A stretch of DNA of 64,000 nucleotides from JAHIGH01 sp964564035. GTDB taxonomy: Bacteria > Patescibacteriota > Microgenomatia > Levybacterales > UBA12049. The stretch lies in the NCBI GenBank assembly GCA_964564035.1, contig CAZLZN010000002.1, positions 21,879 to 85,878 on the forward strand. Direction: 5' to 3'. Positions 7,550-16,597 of the stretch are shown one piece after another. The notes beneath the pieces were generated by a model. It was not told the origin of the DNA and ran no database searches. It worked only from the letters and a program-made list of their open reading frames with translations. Positions within the stretch are counted from its first letter, which is position 1. Every line of letters starts with the position of its first letter. The position numbers were made by a program, and so were the translations under genes.

Positions 7550-8923
7550 TTAACCTAGTTCCTTTATTCTGACCGTCAAATATTCCTTGGTATTCTTACT
7601 AAGATCCTCATCGACTTCCTCAAAAAGTTTTTGCAGTATTTCCCCTATTTTTTTACCAGGTTTTATATTTAACTCGCGCATAATATCATTTCCGTCGATT
7701 GCCAGATCATTTACCGAGAAAGGCGCGGGCGAAAGCTGTTTCTCGACCCTTTCTTTAAAAAGCTTCAGCCTCCAGCTCTCGGCAGTCTGTGTACCGCCGC
7801 CAAGCCGGTCGCCGATTCTGAGATCCATCATATCTTTTACATTATCAACACCAATTCTCCTGATAAACCGCCTCACCGCTGAATCCGTGATTTTTTCATC
7901 AACCGTGAACATATGCCATCTTATTAGCGTAGATATTTTCTCGCGGTCTTTTTTTGAAAACCTCAGCCTGTCTGTGATTTCCCTTGCCATTCTCGCACCC
8001 GCTATTTCATGGTTATAAAATATTACAAAACCATTTTCATCGGCCGCCGCGACCCTGGGTTTGCCTATGTCATGAATCAATGTAGCAAATCTTACAATAG
8101 GATCGATCGACGGACAGAATTTAAGTGAAAGCACGTTATGTGTAAACACATCATCTTTGTGATGCCTGCCGGGTCTGGCTTGCGACACTCCGATCCCCTC
8201 CAGAAGCTCCGGGATTATGTATTGCAGCAGATTTGTATTTTTAAGCAGCATTATTCCTTCATACGCAAAATTACTTTCAAGTATCTTGATCAGTTCGGTG
8301 TTTATACGCTCTTTAGAAATCTTCTCAAGTAATTGAGCGTCGTTGGTAACAGCATTCATTGTGTTTTCGTCAATTGAAAAAGCCAGCTGTGCGGCAAATC
8401 TGATGGCTCTCATAAGTCGTAATGCGTCCTCCTTAAAACGCATGTTTGGGTCTCCGACAGTCCTTATAATCCTGCGTTCAATATCCGCTTCTCCGCCAAA
8501 AGGATCAATTAGTTTATAATCAGATTGGTTTGCATCCAGCTCAAGCGCGATGGCATTTATTGTAAAATCACGCCTGGACAAATCCTCTTCAAGACTTTTA
8601 CCCCAAGTGACTTTTTCCGGATGTCTATTATCCGAATATGAAGACTCGGTCCTGAATGTCGTAATCTCTATTACTCCGGCATGTTCGGATTCCGCGATAT
8701 CTCTGACCGGGATTCCAACCGTGCCGAAGCTGTTGTCGTAAAATCCGTCCGGATAAAGCTTAAGTATCTCCTCGGGGACAGCGCTGGTCGTCAGATCCCA
8801 ATCCTGAAGTTCCCGTCCGCTTAGCATATCGCGGACACAACCGCCAACGAGGTATATTTCGTGTCCTGCATCTCTGAATTTACGGTATATTTCTTTTATG
8901 TGCTGTGGAATTTTATGAGTCAT
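7550..8923 (-). CDS. cca: CCA tRNA nucleotidyltransferase with HD domain
   Basis: It adds or repairs the 3' CCA of tRNAs, essential here because the window's tRNA-Gln gene does not encode CCA. Near the N-terminus are YLVGGCVRD and DWDLTT (catalytic DxD), then RRDFTINA and the RFKEDALRLMRAIRFA motif. An HD phosphohydrolase-type domain in the C-terminal half shows LIHDIGKP and NHE. I start at the ATG at 8923 (MTHKIPQHIKEI), giving 457 residues; an upstream extension is hydrophobic and crosses the promoter. A -10 box (TATACT) ends eight bases upstream, so the mRNA may be leaderless. It is divergent from recJ. Confidence 0.93.
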   Translation of the reverse strand: MTHKIPQHIKEIYRKFRDAGHEIYLVGGCVRDMLSGRELQDWDLTTSAVPEEILKLYPDGFYDNSFGTVGIPVRDIAESEHAGVIEITTFRTESSYSDNRHPEKVTWGKSLEEDLSRRDFTINAIALELDANQSDYKLIDPFGGEADIERRIIRTVGDPNMRFKEDALRLMRAIRFAAQLAFSIDENTMNAVTNDAQLLEKISKERINTELIKILESNFAYEGIMLLKNTNLLQYIIPELLEGIGVSQARPGRHHKDDVFTHNVLSLKFCPSIDPIVRFATLIHDIGKPRVAAADENGFVIFYNHEIAGARMAREITDRLRFSKKDREKISTLIRWHMFTVDEKITDSAVRRFIRRIGVDNVKDMMDLRIGDRLGGGTQTAESWRLKLFKERVEKQLSPAPFSVNDLAIDGNDIMRELNIKPGKKIGEILQKLFEEVDEDLSKNTKEYLTVRIKELG

Positions 8924-8976
8924 ACTGCTATAGTATATCAAAAGAACTGAGCTTATTACATAAATAAATATATCCA

Positions 8977-10665
8977 ATGAAACGCTGGAAATTATTAAAC
9001 CAACAAAAAGTTACAAATAAAAAAAAGGTAAATGAAAATATCATCAAACTGCTTCTCGCAAATCGCGGGATTTCTTCAAAAAAAGATATCGACGATTATT
9101 TAAATCCAAATCTGGAAAATATATCGTTTGATAGTGTCGGTATCGGCGATACTCGCATAAAAAAATTTCTGGAACGTATTATTAGCGCAATCACCAAAAA
9201 AGAACAGATCATTGTGTACGGAGATTACGACGTTGACGGGATTACCGGTACGGCGATTTTATGGGAGGTGCTTAACCGCGCGGGCGCCAAAGTCCTGCCG
9301 TTTATTCCGGACAGAGTTGATGAAGGGTATGGTCTTTCAATAGCCGGCATAAACAAGCTAATATCCAAAACCGACAACATCAAGCTCATTATTACAGTGG
9401 ATAATGGTATAGTAGCAAACGAAGCCATAAATTACGCCAATTCCAAAGGTATCGAAGTAATAATAACTGATCACCATACGGTAGGCAAAACACTTCCCGA
9501 TGCGGGCAATATTATTCATACAACAACACTTTGCGGGGCAGGAATTGCGTATCTTCTAAGCAAAGCTATCAAAAACAAAATTTTACACAAAACAGACTTG
9601 AACAGCGATGACCATTTGGAACTGGCAGCTCTCGGTACTGTTGCTGACATGGTGCCGCTTCTTGGTCCAAACAGAGCTATCGTGAAATACGGTCTCGAAA
9701 AATTAGCTTTTACGACGCGTCCAGGTTTAATAGAATTATATAAAAACGCCGGTTGTGAAAAAAATGTTTTTAGCTGTTACGAAGTCGGATTTATTATCGC
9801 TCCCCGACTCAATGCTTCGGGCAGGATAGAGAATGCAATGGATAGCTTGCGCCTGCTATGCACCAAAGACAGATTAAGAGCTAAAAAACTCGCCGACAAA
9901 CTTGAAGAAACGAACAAAGAGCGCCAGTTTCTTATGAAAGAAGCAGCCGAAGATTCAATACTTAGGATAAAAAATCAGGAAACAAATATCAAAAAAATCT
10001 TAATTGTGTCGCACGAAAATTACAATCAGGGAATAATCGGACTGGTAGCAGGTAAATTAGTAGAAGAATTTTATCGTCCCTCGATTGTCATTTCCATAGG
10101 TGAAACCCATAGCAAAGCATCAGTCAGATCGGTAGAAGGATTCAACATAATTGAATTCTTAAGATCCAAATCGGAGTATTTCGTCAACGTCGGCGGCCAC
10201 CCGATGGCAGCCGGCTTTACTATAGAGACATCAAAATTAACAGAATTTCAGACGGCGCTGGAACTAGCGGCCGAATCAACTTTGGATCCTGAGACATTGA
10301 AGCGTCAGTTGAAAATTGACCTTGAGATTCCTTTTGAACTTATAACACAGGAGTTATATTCGGATCTGCAAAAAATGGCGCCGTTCGGTATGAAAAATCC
10401 CGAACCGGTTTTTTGCTCAAGCGGCCTGAAAATAATGGATCTGAGAATTTTGGGGCAGGAGGGCAAACACCTCAAGCTCAAATTAAAAAGCGGCAATTCG
10501 GAATCAGTGGGGTTCGGTATAGACGCGATCGGTTTCGGTATGGGTCAAAGAGCCGGAGAGCTTGCCGTCGGGGATTCCATCAGCGCGGCGTACACGATCG
10601 ATCAAAACACCTGGAACGGCAGCACAAATCTACAGCTTAAATTGAAGGACATTCGACTGAATTAA
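8977..10665 (+). CDS. recJ: single-stranded-DNA-specific exonuclease RecJ
   Basis: RecJ degrades single-stranded DNA 5' to 3' in recombination and repair. The 562 residues show the DHH-family metal motifs: YGDYDVDGITG at 81-91 (Asp83, Asp85, Asp87), ITVDNG, DHH near 160, the DTV-like TVADMVPL, and the DHHA1 motif GGHPMAAGF near 408. A C-terminal OB-like domain ends in LQLKLKDIRLN. Length is typical. It is divergent from cca with 53 bases between, and its 3' end faces the ParB-like gene eight bases away. Confidence 0.95.
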   Translation: MKRWKLLNQQKVTNKKKVNENIIKLLLANRGISSKKDIDDYLNPNLENISFDSVGIGDTRIKKFLERIISAITKKEQIIVYGDYDVDGITGTAILWEVLNRAGAKVLPFIPDRVDEGYGLSIAGINKLISKTDNIKLIITVDNGIVANEAINYANSKGIEVIITDHHTVGKTLPDAGNIIHTTTLCGAGIAYLLSKAIKNKILHKTDLNSDDHLELAALGTVADMVPLLGPNRAIVKYGLEKLAFTTRPGLIELYKNAGCEKNVFSCYEVGFIIAPRLNASGRIENAMDSLRLLCTKDRLRAKKLADKLEETNKERQFLMKEAAEDSILRIKNQETNIKKILIVSHENYNQGIIGLVAGKLVEEFYRPSIVISIGETHSKASVRSVEGFNIIEFLRSKSEYFVNVGGHPMAAGFTIETSKLTEFQTALELAAESTLDPETLKRQLKIDLEIPFELITQELYSDLQKMAPFGMKNPEPVFCSSGLKIMDLRILGQEGKHLKLKLKSGNSESVGFGIDAIGFGMGQRAGELAVGDSISAAYTIDQNTWNGSTNLQLKLKDIRLN

Positions 10666-10673
10666 GAATGAGA

Positions 10674-11381
10674 TTATTGAGAAGCTCTTTCGACTAACTC
10701 TTCAATCGATCCCACATTAGGGATAGGTTTGGGCATTGCGTCATTTTTTGTAAATCTTAACATCTCTCGCTCAGCCTCAGACGCTCTGAATAACACCTCG
10801 TCTTTAAAAGTTTTTTCATTATATAGTGACTCTCCGGTATTCAAATGCTGGTCTGGATTTGACCTATTTAGTAATTCCACATATTGCGAAAATGTAAAAA
10901 CTCGAACAGGTATTTTTGGATAACGCGGTTTAGCATGACCACTTACATCAACTTCTAATACCCTGGATGAGTTCCTGATTCTGTGATGCCCGTCAACTAC
11001 TATTAATTTCGCTGATCCGTTAACAAGAGGTTCAAAGCACACTAAAGCAGGATTGGAATACAAATAGTCAGGATCTTTTTCGAATTCTGCGATTACTTTG
11101 AGGGTACTTCCGCGACGATTGTTTTCTCTCGCGAGTTGCGTCCCATACAAATTTCTTCTATCGACCAGGATTTTTGGTCCTATCCCCTCTGCCTCCGATA
11201 ACTTAACTGTATCTTCTGTAGGATAAACTAATTCACCTTGTCTTAATCTTCTCTCTATTCGGTCCTGAATATAATCAAAAACATCGATATGTATTTCGGG
11301 ACGTCCATTTGGAATGTAATGAATCAAATGTGGATTTTCGCCCTTTTTATGATAATACTCTGGCCTTCGCTCAATATTCAT
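10674..11381 (-). CDS. ParB/sulfiredoxin-fold protein
   Basis: This 235-residue protein carries VVD130-G-H-H-R134, the motif of the ParB N-terminal/sulfiredoxin fold (GHRR/GHHR), preceded by an ILVDRRNL strand and followed by KIPVRVFTF, as in ParB-like nuclease domains. There is no recognisable HTH, so it is not an ordinary chromosome-partition ParB. The fold binds or hydrolyses nucleotides (CTP or ATP) in characterised members. It has its own strong promoter (TTGACA, 17 bases, TATACT). The downstream neighbour recJ is convergent. The role is unknown. Confidence 0.55.
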   Translation of the reverse strand: MNIERRPEYYHKKGENPHLIHYIPNGRPEIHIDVFDYIQDRIERRLRQGELVYPTEDTVKLSEAEGIGPKILVDRRNLYGTQLARENNRRGSTLKVIAEFEKDPDYLYSNPALVCFEPLVNGSAKLIVVDGHHRIRNSSRVLEVDVSGHAKPRYPKIPVRVFTFSQYVELLNRSNPDQHLNTGESLYNEKTFKDEVLFRASEAEREMLRFTKNDAMPKPIPNVGSIEELVERASQ

Positions 11382-11407
11382 ATATATAAAAAAGATAATT
11401 GTCCTAT

Positions 11408-11436
11408 AGTATACTCATTATTACTCAGCTTGTCAA
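11408..11436 (-). promoter_or_regulatory. sigma70-type promoter of the ParB-like gene
   Basis: On the minus strand a perfect TTGACA (11431-11436) is separated by 17 bases from TATACT (11408-11413). The ATG lies 26 bases after the -10 box, leaving a leader of about 19 bases. This is one of the best consensus promoters in the window and differs from the leaderless arrangement at many other genes. Confidence 0.75.
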
Positions 11437-11547
11437 GGGTCTGATTTCCTGCTGCGCTCACCTTGCGAAGTTTTATTAACGTGCTGACTCACCTCTAATT
11501 TAGTCCATTATATATTTTATATATAAACAGATGACTTAGATTGCGAA

Positions 11548-12894
11548 TTATACACCCAATACCGTTCTGTGTTTTCTGCGCACCAGCTCTATAGACACAT
11601 TTTTCATTCTTTCCCTATCAAATTTATAAAAATCCTCCGGAAACAAAAAATCCATAACTCCGGATTTAAAAATTCGTTCTATCTCATATTCATCATGTGC
11701 CACCCCGTCTTTGAGTTTATAATTAAGATATTCTTCAGTTGTTAAAAGAAGTATCTCCGGCCTTGCCCCATGAGCTCTGGCATGAAATTTTACCATTCTG
11801 ATATCCGACGATCCCCCTATGGAATGGTTTTCTCTTCCTCCCTCCCCATAGGTATCCTCAGGATCCTCAAATGTCACTGCAGATCCTGTTTCGATTGCTT
11901 TATCATGCAAGTGTCTTATAAATCTGTTAATGTCTGCCTTGTTTTCCAAAACAGCCATAAGCCCAAGTTCATCTTCTACGGCAGATGCAGGATTATCTTT
12001 ACCTTTTCTAAGTAGTTTTATTATTTTACTAGTCATTGATTTTTCCCGCGTGTCCTGAAGTACCGGTATCGATTTTCCGTCGACAACTATTCTTCTTCTT
12101 TCAACTGTCTCAATGCGCTGATCGGGTTTCGGCGAATAATTATCTGCATCATTTTTGGATAATATCCTGGCATCAATACAACTCATATCGCTCAGATTAT
12201 GCGTACTCAGTATGCTGTCTTCTGTAGTAGGCTGATCCCCGCTCATTGCCCATACATTATTGCTTAAAAAATCTTTGAAAGTACTATACTGCTTTTCCGT
12301 ATCGACTTCTCTTCGGCGGCTGTCGATAGTCCCCGCGAGGCGCATCAATAACAACTTGCGCTTTGCCTCAAATCTCCTTTGGGGATTTAAATTTTTATCT
12401 AGAAGCATTAGTCCGAGTCTGAATGGATTATTCTCCTGCTCAACTTCTTCTGACTGCGAAAGATCAACGAAACGTGTAGTTAAGTTTTTTTTAATTACTT
12501 TTATTACATCGTTTGCCATTTCGCCATATGTCTCTATTTGCCGCTCAAGCATCTCGGGAGATCCTTCCAAACCGAACATTCTTCCATAAAGAGCTATGGC
12601 CTTGTCGCTTTTTTCTTTATGTGTACTCGTCTTAGATAACAAAGTGCCCGCCTCGCTCCAGTCCTTTAAGCCCATTAGATGCTTAAACTCCTGCATGGCC
12701 AGTCTTAGCTTTAACTTTTCGGTTCTTGTAGGTTTTTGCTTATCTTTTAAATACCTGCGCCCCTCTAGTGAAAAATTATTAATTTCCGGCGTAACAGCGC
12801 CCCAGCCGCTTTCTCTATAGGCATAAAAATTGCCCCCCACTTTATCTTCATTTTTGCTCACTTGGGCTCCTTTGGCTTGTGCGGATTCACTCAT
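11548..12894 (-). CDS. orphan protein with a probable divergent RelA/SpoT-type nucleotidyltransferase domain
   Basis: Residues 1-280 of this 448-residue protein are charged, helical and unrecognised. Residues 281-415 resemble the RelA/SpoT synthetase fold by eye: an RxKSMTSKIIKLLRKGK helix (283-299) as in the Lys-rich family motif, D308 followed by LGLMAVLE in place of DxxGxRxxV, and PE380ILLLTTEEY then GVAH400DEY, matching the EIQIRT and AAHxxY elements. Both acidic catalytic positions (Asp308, Glu380) are kept, but the Arg of GxR is Met313. It could make (p)ppGpp-like nucleotides or be an inactive relative. A CATAAT box ends six bases before the ATG. Confidence 0.45.
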   Translation of the reverse strand: MSESAQAKGAQVSKNEDKVGGNFYAYRESGWGAVTPEINNFSLEGRRYLKDKQKPTRTEKLKLRLAMQEFKHLMGLKDWSEAGTLLSKTSTHKEKSDKAIALYGRMFGLEGSPEMLERQIETYGEMANDVIKVIKKNLTTRFVDLSQSEEVEQENNPFRLGLMLLDKNLNPQRRFEAKRKLLLMRLAGTIDSRRREVDTEKQYSTFKDFLSNNVWAMSGDQPTTEDSILSTHNLSDMSCIDARILSKNDADNYSPKPDQRIETVERRRIVVDGKSIPVLQDTREKSMTSKIIKLLRKGKDNPASAVEDELGLMAVLENKADINRFIRHLHDKAIETGSAVTFEDPEDTYGEGGRENHSIGGSSDIRMVKFHARAHGARPEILLLTTEEYLNYKLKDGVAHDEYEIERIFKSGVMDFLFPEDFYKFDRERMKNVSIELVRRKHRTVLGV

Positions 12895-12900
12895 ATTTAT

Positions 12901-12906
12901 ATTATG
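12901..12906 (-). promoter_or_regulatory. -10 box placed for a leaderless mRNA of the 448-residue orphan
   Basis: CATAAT on the minus strand is followed by six bases and the ATG. It is divergent from an extended -10 box (TGCTATAAT, 12925-12933) for aspS, so this 54-base gap holds two back-to-back promoters. Confidence 0.45.
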
Positions 12907-12924
12907 CTACATCTTCTATTTTTT

Positions 12925-12933
12925 TGCTATAAT
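12925..12933 (+). promoter_or_regulatory. extended -10 promoter of aspS
   Basis: TG-C-TATAAT lies 15 bases upstream of the chosen aspS ATG at 12949, which leaves a leader of about eight bases. It also rules out the longer reading frame starting at 12862, because that start would lie upstream of the promoter. Confidence 0.6.
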
Positions 12934-12948
12934 ACATTTATATTTATT

Positions 12949-14343
12949 ATGTCCAAAACTGATCCAAGAATTCTATCTTCAAACACGCCTGATTTGATCG
13001 GACAGGAAATTGTTGCCCAAGGCTCCGTTCATGCACGGCGCGATCACGGCAAGCTTATATTCATCGATATCCGCGACCGGACAGGTCTTTTACAGGTTGT
13101 TTTCATACCGAGTTCATCACCAGACGCTCACAAGCTCGCCGGCGAACTCCGCCCCGAAGATATTGTAGAAATAAAAGGCAAAGTCAACAAAAGACCCGAC
13201 CGCCTGATCAACCCCAGGATAGTCAGTGGTACAGTCGAGCTTGAAGCGCTTGAGCTAAAAATTCTAAGCAAATCAGACACTCTCCCTCTCGATCTTGGCG
13301 CCGAAGATCTCAATGTCGAACTTCCTACGCTTCTCGACCACAGAGCGCTCACCCTGCGCCATGAAAGCGTGAAGTCAATTTTCAAAGTCCAAAGTGCCCT
13401 GCTCGAAGGCTTCCGCAAGTCAGCCCGCGAGCTCGATTGTACCGAGATTGTAGTCCCGACAGTAGCCGCGAGTTCAACCGAAGGCGGAGCCGAAGTGTTT
13501 ACTGTTGACTATTACGGACACAAAGCTTTTCTTACTCAGAGCCCCCAGCTTTACAAACAAATAATGGTACCTGTATTTGAGCGCGTCTTTACAATTGCCC
13601 ATGCATATCGCGCTGAGCCGTCGGTCACAACCCGGCATCTCGCGGAGACTACTCAAATGGATTGCGAAATAGGATTCGTGGACTTTGAAGGTCTCATGGA
13701 TATTTATGAACACATCGCTCATTTTATGGTCAAACAAGTTGAAAAAACTTGCCCGGATGAACTCCAAAAATACAATCCAAATCCGGTACTGCTTGGCAAA
13801 ATTCCGAGGTTGACGCTCCGGGAAGCTCAGGAAATTATATATTCCAAATTCGGCCGCGACGCGAGAGGAGAAAAAGATCTCGGCCCGGCGGATGAAGTAG
13901 ATATTTGCAAATGGGCGCGGGAAGAGCACAAAAGTGACTTTGTAACGATTACTCACTTCCCCACCAGGAAACGGGCTTTTTATACTATGCCCGATCCTGA
14001 AGACCCCGAGTATAGCTTGAGCTTTGATCTTTTGTTTCGAGGCGTTGAAATACTAAGCGGAAGCCAGCGCATCAATGACTATTCTCAGTTAGTCTCGGCA
14101 ATCAAAGACCGGGGCATGGAACCGGACGATTTCGGTCTTTATCTTCAGGCATTCAAATACGGCATGCCGCCAGAGGGAGGATTTTCATTCGGTCTCGAAA
14201 GGCTTACTATGAAAATGCTTGGACTAGAAAATGTCCGCCAGGCATCCCTTTTCCCGCGGGACATGGAGCGTGTCGATGAAAGATTTTCCAAAAAATCAGA
14301 ATCCAATGAAAAAAAAGCCCAAATACTTCAAAAAAAGCAATAA
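12949..14343 (+). CDS. aspS: archaeal-type aspartyl-tRNA synthetase, probably non-discriminating
   Basis: It charges tRNA-Asp, and perhaps tRNA-Asn, with aspartate. The protein of 464 residues is much shorter than the common bacterial AspRS (about 590) and lacks the GAD insertion. Class II motifs are visible: the archaeal-type TEGGAEVF followed by AFLTQSPQLYKQ, the FRAEPS-like YRAEPS motif 2, and the GFSFGLERL motif 3. The N-terminal OB fold has GSVHARRD with His where discriminating archaeal enzymes have Trp, and a nearby KRPDR with Pro; from memory these favour a non-discriminating enzyme that works with GatCAB. The start at 12949 follows the promoter. The 3' end overlaps the carboxypeptidase gene. 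Confidence 0.9.
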   Translation: MSKTDPRILSSNTPDLIGQEIVAQGSVHARRDHGKLIFIDIRDRTGLLQVVFIPSSSPDAHKLAGELRPEDIVEIKGKVNKRPDRLINPRIVSGTVELEALELKILSKSDTLPLDLGAEDLNVELPTLLDHRALTLRHESVKSIFKVQSALLEGFRKSARELDCTEIVVPTVAASSTEGGAEVFTVDYYGHKAFLTQSPQLYKQIMVPVFERVFTIAHAYRAEPSVTTRHLAETTQMDCEIGFVDFEGLMDIYEHIAHFMVKQVEKTCPDELQKYNPNPVLLGKIPRLTLREAQEIIYSKFGRDARGEKDLGPADEVDICKWAREEHKSDFVTITHFPTRKRAFYTMPDPEDPEYSLSFDLLFRGVEILSGSQRINDYSQLVSAIKDRGMEPDDFGLYLQAFKYGMPPEGGFSFGLERLTMKMLGLENVRQASLFPRDMERVDERFSKKSESNEKKAQILQKKQ

Positions 14344-15334
14344 AACCGAAACAGTAGAAAAAGTTGTAAAAACTAAAAAAGCATACAGCTTTGATTATTT
14401 TGGATTTATATACACATCCCTCAAAATTGTTCCGGTTATTTTATTCGTGTTATTTTTGGCGCTTTATTACCAAAATAACCGCATAAACCAAAATATTCAA
14501 TCCCTTGAACTAAAAGATGCCGGTTACAGCGTCAGACTGACTGACTACCCTTTTCTGACCGATTTTATACCCCCCGATATCACAGCCAAATCCGCGATTA
14601 TCCTTGAAGCAGATTCAAATGCTGTTTTATACTCTAAAAATCCGGAGCTTAGATTATCGATCGCGTCGACTGCCAAAATAATGACGGCTTTAGTTGGTCA
14701 GGAATATTATTCGCCAAATTCGGTACTGAAAATTTATACTCCTCAGGTGGAGGGTTCGAATCTGGGTTTTAGGCAGAATGAGGAGTACATATATTCCGAT
14801 CTCCTGAAAGCTATGTTTCTCCCGTCATCCAATGAAGCCGCGTATGCAATTGCCGACAATTATCCTGGCGGTATGGAAAATTTTGTTAAACGCATGAATG
14901 AAAAAGCATTAGAGCTCGGGCTTACCAACACCCACTTCAAAGACCCGGCCGGACTGGATGATGATGAGAATTATTCCAATGTATATGAACTCGCCCGCGT
15001 TTCATCTCATCTGACCAAATACCCTGATCTAAAAAAAATAGTTTCATTGACTCAAGCCGATATAGCGGATATTACAGGTAAGCACAATATGAGATTTAAC
15101 AATCTGAACAAATTGCTTGGGGTGGATGGTGTAAACGGAATCAAAACAGGTACGACCTACGGCGCCGGTGAAGTCTTGGTTACTTCGAAAAATATTGAAG
15201 GGAAGACATTTATAGTTGTTGTTATGAAAAGCGTATCCCGCTTTGATGATACCAGACAGCTCTTATCGCTTTTATCAACAAAACTGGATTACATTAGGCC
15301 GGGATATTTAACTCAAGCCCTAAACTCCCGATAA
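14306..15334 (+). CDS. D-alanyl-D-alanine carboxypeptidase (PBP5/DacA family)
   Basis: It trims the terminal D-Ala of peptidoglycan pentapeptides outside the membrane. Counting from ATG 14306 (342 residues), a basic cytoplasmic start is followed by a membrane anchor at about 38-54. The serine peptidase motifs are S121-T-A-K124, S174-S-N176 and a KTG near residue 275. The C-terminal PBP5 beta domain is absent, as in short members. The frame is open further upstream, but those residues overlap aspS, and the chosen start already overlaps it by 38 bases. Starts at 14231 or 14276 are less likely. Confidence 0.88.
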   Translation: MKKKPKYFKKSNKTETVEKVVKTKKAYSFDYFGFIYTSLKIVPVILFVLFLALYYQNNRINQNIQSLELKDAGYSVRLTDYPFLTDFIPPDITAKSAIILEADSNAVLYSKNPELRLSIASTAKIMTALVGQEYYSPNSVLKIYTPQVEGSNLGFRQNEEYIYSDLLKAMFLPSSNEAAYAIADNYPGGMENFVKRMNEKALELGLTNTHFKDPAGLDDDENYSNVYELARVSSHLTKYPDLKKIVSLTQADIADITGKHNMRFNNLNKLLGVDGVNGIKTGTTYGAGEVLVTSKNIEGKTFIVVVMKSVSRFDDTRQLLSLLSTKLDYIRPGYLTQALNSR

Positions 15335-15335
15335 G

Positions 15336-16502
15336 TCATTTTTGCAGTTGGTCATCCGTTAGCGCGGATACAAAAGCGAAAAATCCGTTGTTCCCTTCGA
15401 ATACATATACAGGCATTAGGTATTCCTGTTCGTTTTCACCCAAATAATAAGCGAGCCTTATATTTTTTATCAAAATATTATTGTCAGCACCGGCATACGA
15501 TGCTATATAGGCAGTTCCGCCGATAAGTTCATCATAGGCAGACTGTACTGTTTTTAGTTTATAAGTGGCTGTCGCGTCTTTCAGATCAGGTTTCTGATGG
15601 GTGAAAAAGCTCTGCACGACCTGCGCCTCTTGCTGTCCGGACGCGATCCAGAAGCTCATTGTCGAATAAGGGGGATTCGGATATACGATAGGTAATTTTA
15701 TTTTGATAGTGGGCTTAAATTCTTCTGCTTCGCCCGTTTTCAGATCGTATTCCAGATCTTTTTGATAAAAATCGACTCTGATTACGTGCGCTTTGGACAG
15801 GCTGGTAGTAGGCACGAGAATATTCCCCTCAGGCGTTGTCTGAATTGAAAATAGCTGTGGAAAAGTAAACAGCGAATCCGGATTATTTTTTGTACTGGAT
15901 TTTGTAAAATCCAGATCCCCTGGCATGAGAGTCGCTGTAGTCAGGAATTTTTTGGCTGTATCGATCGCGCTGATCTCATCAGATAAATGCTGTGCCGACA
16001 GGACAACCAGCCTTTGCAAAAATTGTGATGTCATTTTGTAATTGAATGAATTAATATCGAAAATTATTTGCCGGCTGAATTCCTTGGACTCATCCCATTC
16101 GTAAAAAGGATCGGCGAGTTGTTTTTCGGGAATAGTTGTGCCGTCCGCGTCCACAAAATCAAGCGCTGCAACCTTTTTGCGTACTTTGTCCAAGTTCAGG
16201 AAATTCGGTGCCGGTTTGATAATTGGAAATATACTCAGCCTGTCAGGAAGCCCCGTGGGTAATCCGCCCGTTGTCGTTTGTATGGTATATGTAAAATTTG
16301 TATCTGTTACATTGTTTGGAAATTCAAGCGGCGGAAGCAGTCCATATGCTTTCGTAGGCGGTTCAATTTGAGGAGGATATAGATAATTCCATACTGTAAT
16401 TCCTACCCTGACCAGAATTACTATTACAACAATTCCGATGATGCCAATAATGCTTCCTACACCTGCTCTTTTTACATTCTCGACCGTCTCATGAAGCGTC
16501 AT
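15336..16502 (-). CDS. membrane-anchored hypothetical protein
   Basis: I start at ATG 16502 (MTLHETVENVKRAG), giving 388 residues; a longer open frame reaches 16634 but runs across the promoter. One membrane helix (about 15-36) is followed by a proline-rich segment and a large extracytoplasmic region of beta-rich appearance. Near the C-terminus LAYYLGENEQEYLMPVYVFEG recalls the repeat found in YycH/YycI-like and other PepSY-type extracellular domains, but the match is weak. A TATACT box ends six bases before the ATG. The 3' end faces the carboxypeptidase gene one base away. A cell-envelope role is inferred from topology only. Confidence 0.6.
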   Translation of the reverse strand: MTLHETVENVKRAGVGSIIGIIGIVVIVILVRVGITVWNYLYPPQIEPPTKAYGLLPPLEFPNNVTDTNFTYTIQTTTGGLPTGLPDRLSIFPIIKPAPNFLNLDKVRKKVAALDFVDADGTTIPEKQLADPFYEWDESKEFSRQIIFDINSFNYKMTSQFLQRLVVLSAQHLSDEISAIDTAKKFLTTATLMPGDLDFTKSSTKNNPDSLFTFPQLFSIQTTPEGNILVPTTSLSKAHVIRVDFYQKDLEYDLKTGEAEEFKPTIKIKLPIVYPNPPYSTMSFWIASGQQEAQVVQSFFTHQKPDLKDATATYKLKTVQSAYDELIGGTAYIASYAGADNNILIKNIRLAYYLGENEQEYLMPVYVFEGNNGFFAFVSALTDDQLQK

Positions 16503-16508
16503 ATATTG

Positions 16509-16514
16509 AGTATA
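16509..16514 (-). promoter_or_regulatory. -10 box placed for a leaderless mRNA of the anchored orphan
   Basis: TATACT on the minus strand is followed by CAATAT (six bases) and the ATG at 16502. No -35 box is clear. It supports the start at 16502 over the longer frame. Confidence 0.5.
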
Positions 16515-16597
16515 AATAAAATATAAAGTACAATGCAAGAGAGGCGCCGTAAGGTATCTCTCGCAGGGAGATATGGCTTGAATCTTAAAAGATAAAT

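Noticed and set aside
12862..12948. Longer aspS reading frame starting upstream of the chosen ATG
   Set aside because: It crosses the divergent promoter region, encodes a hydrophobic leader not found in aspartyl-tRNA synthetases, and begins upstream of the aspS -10 box.
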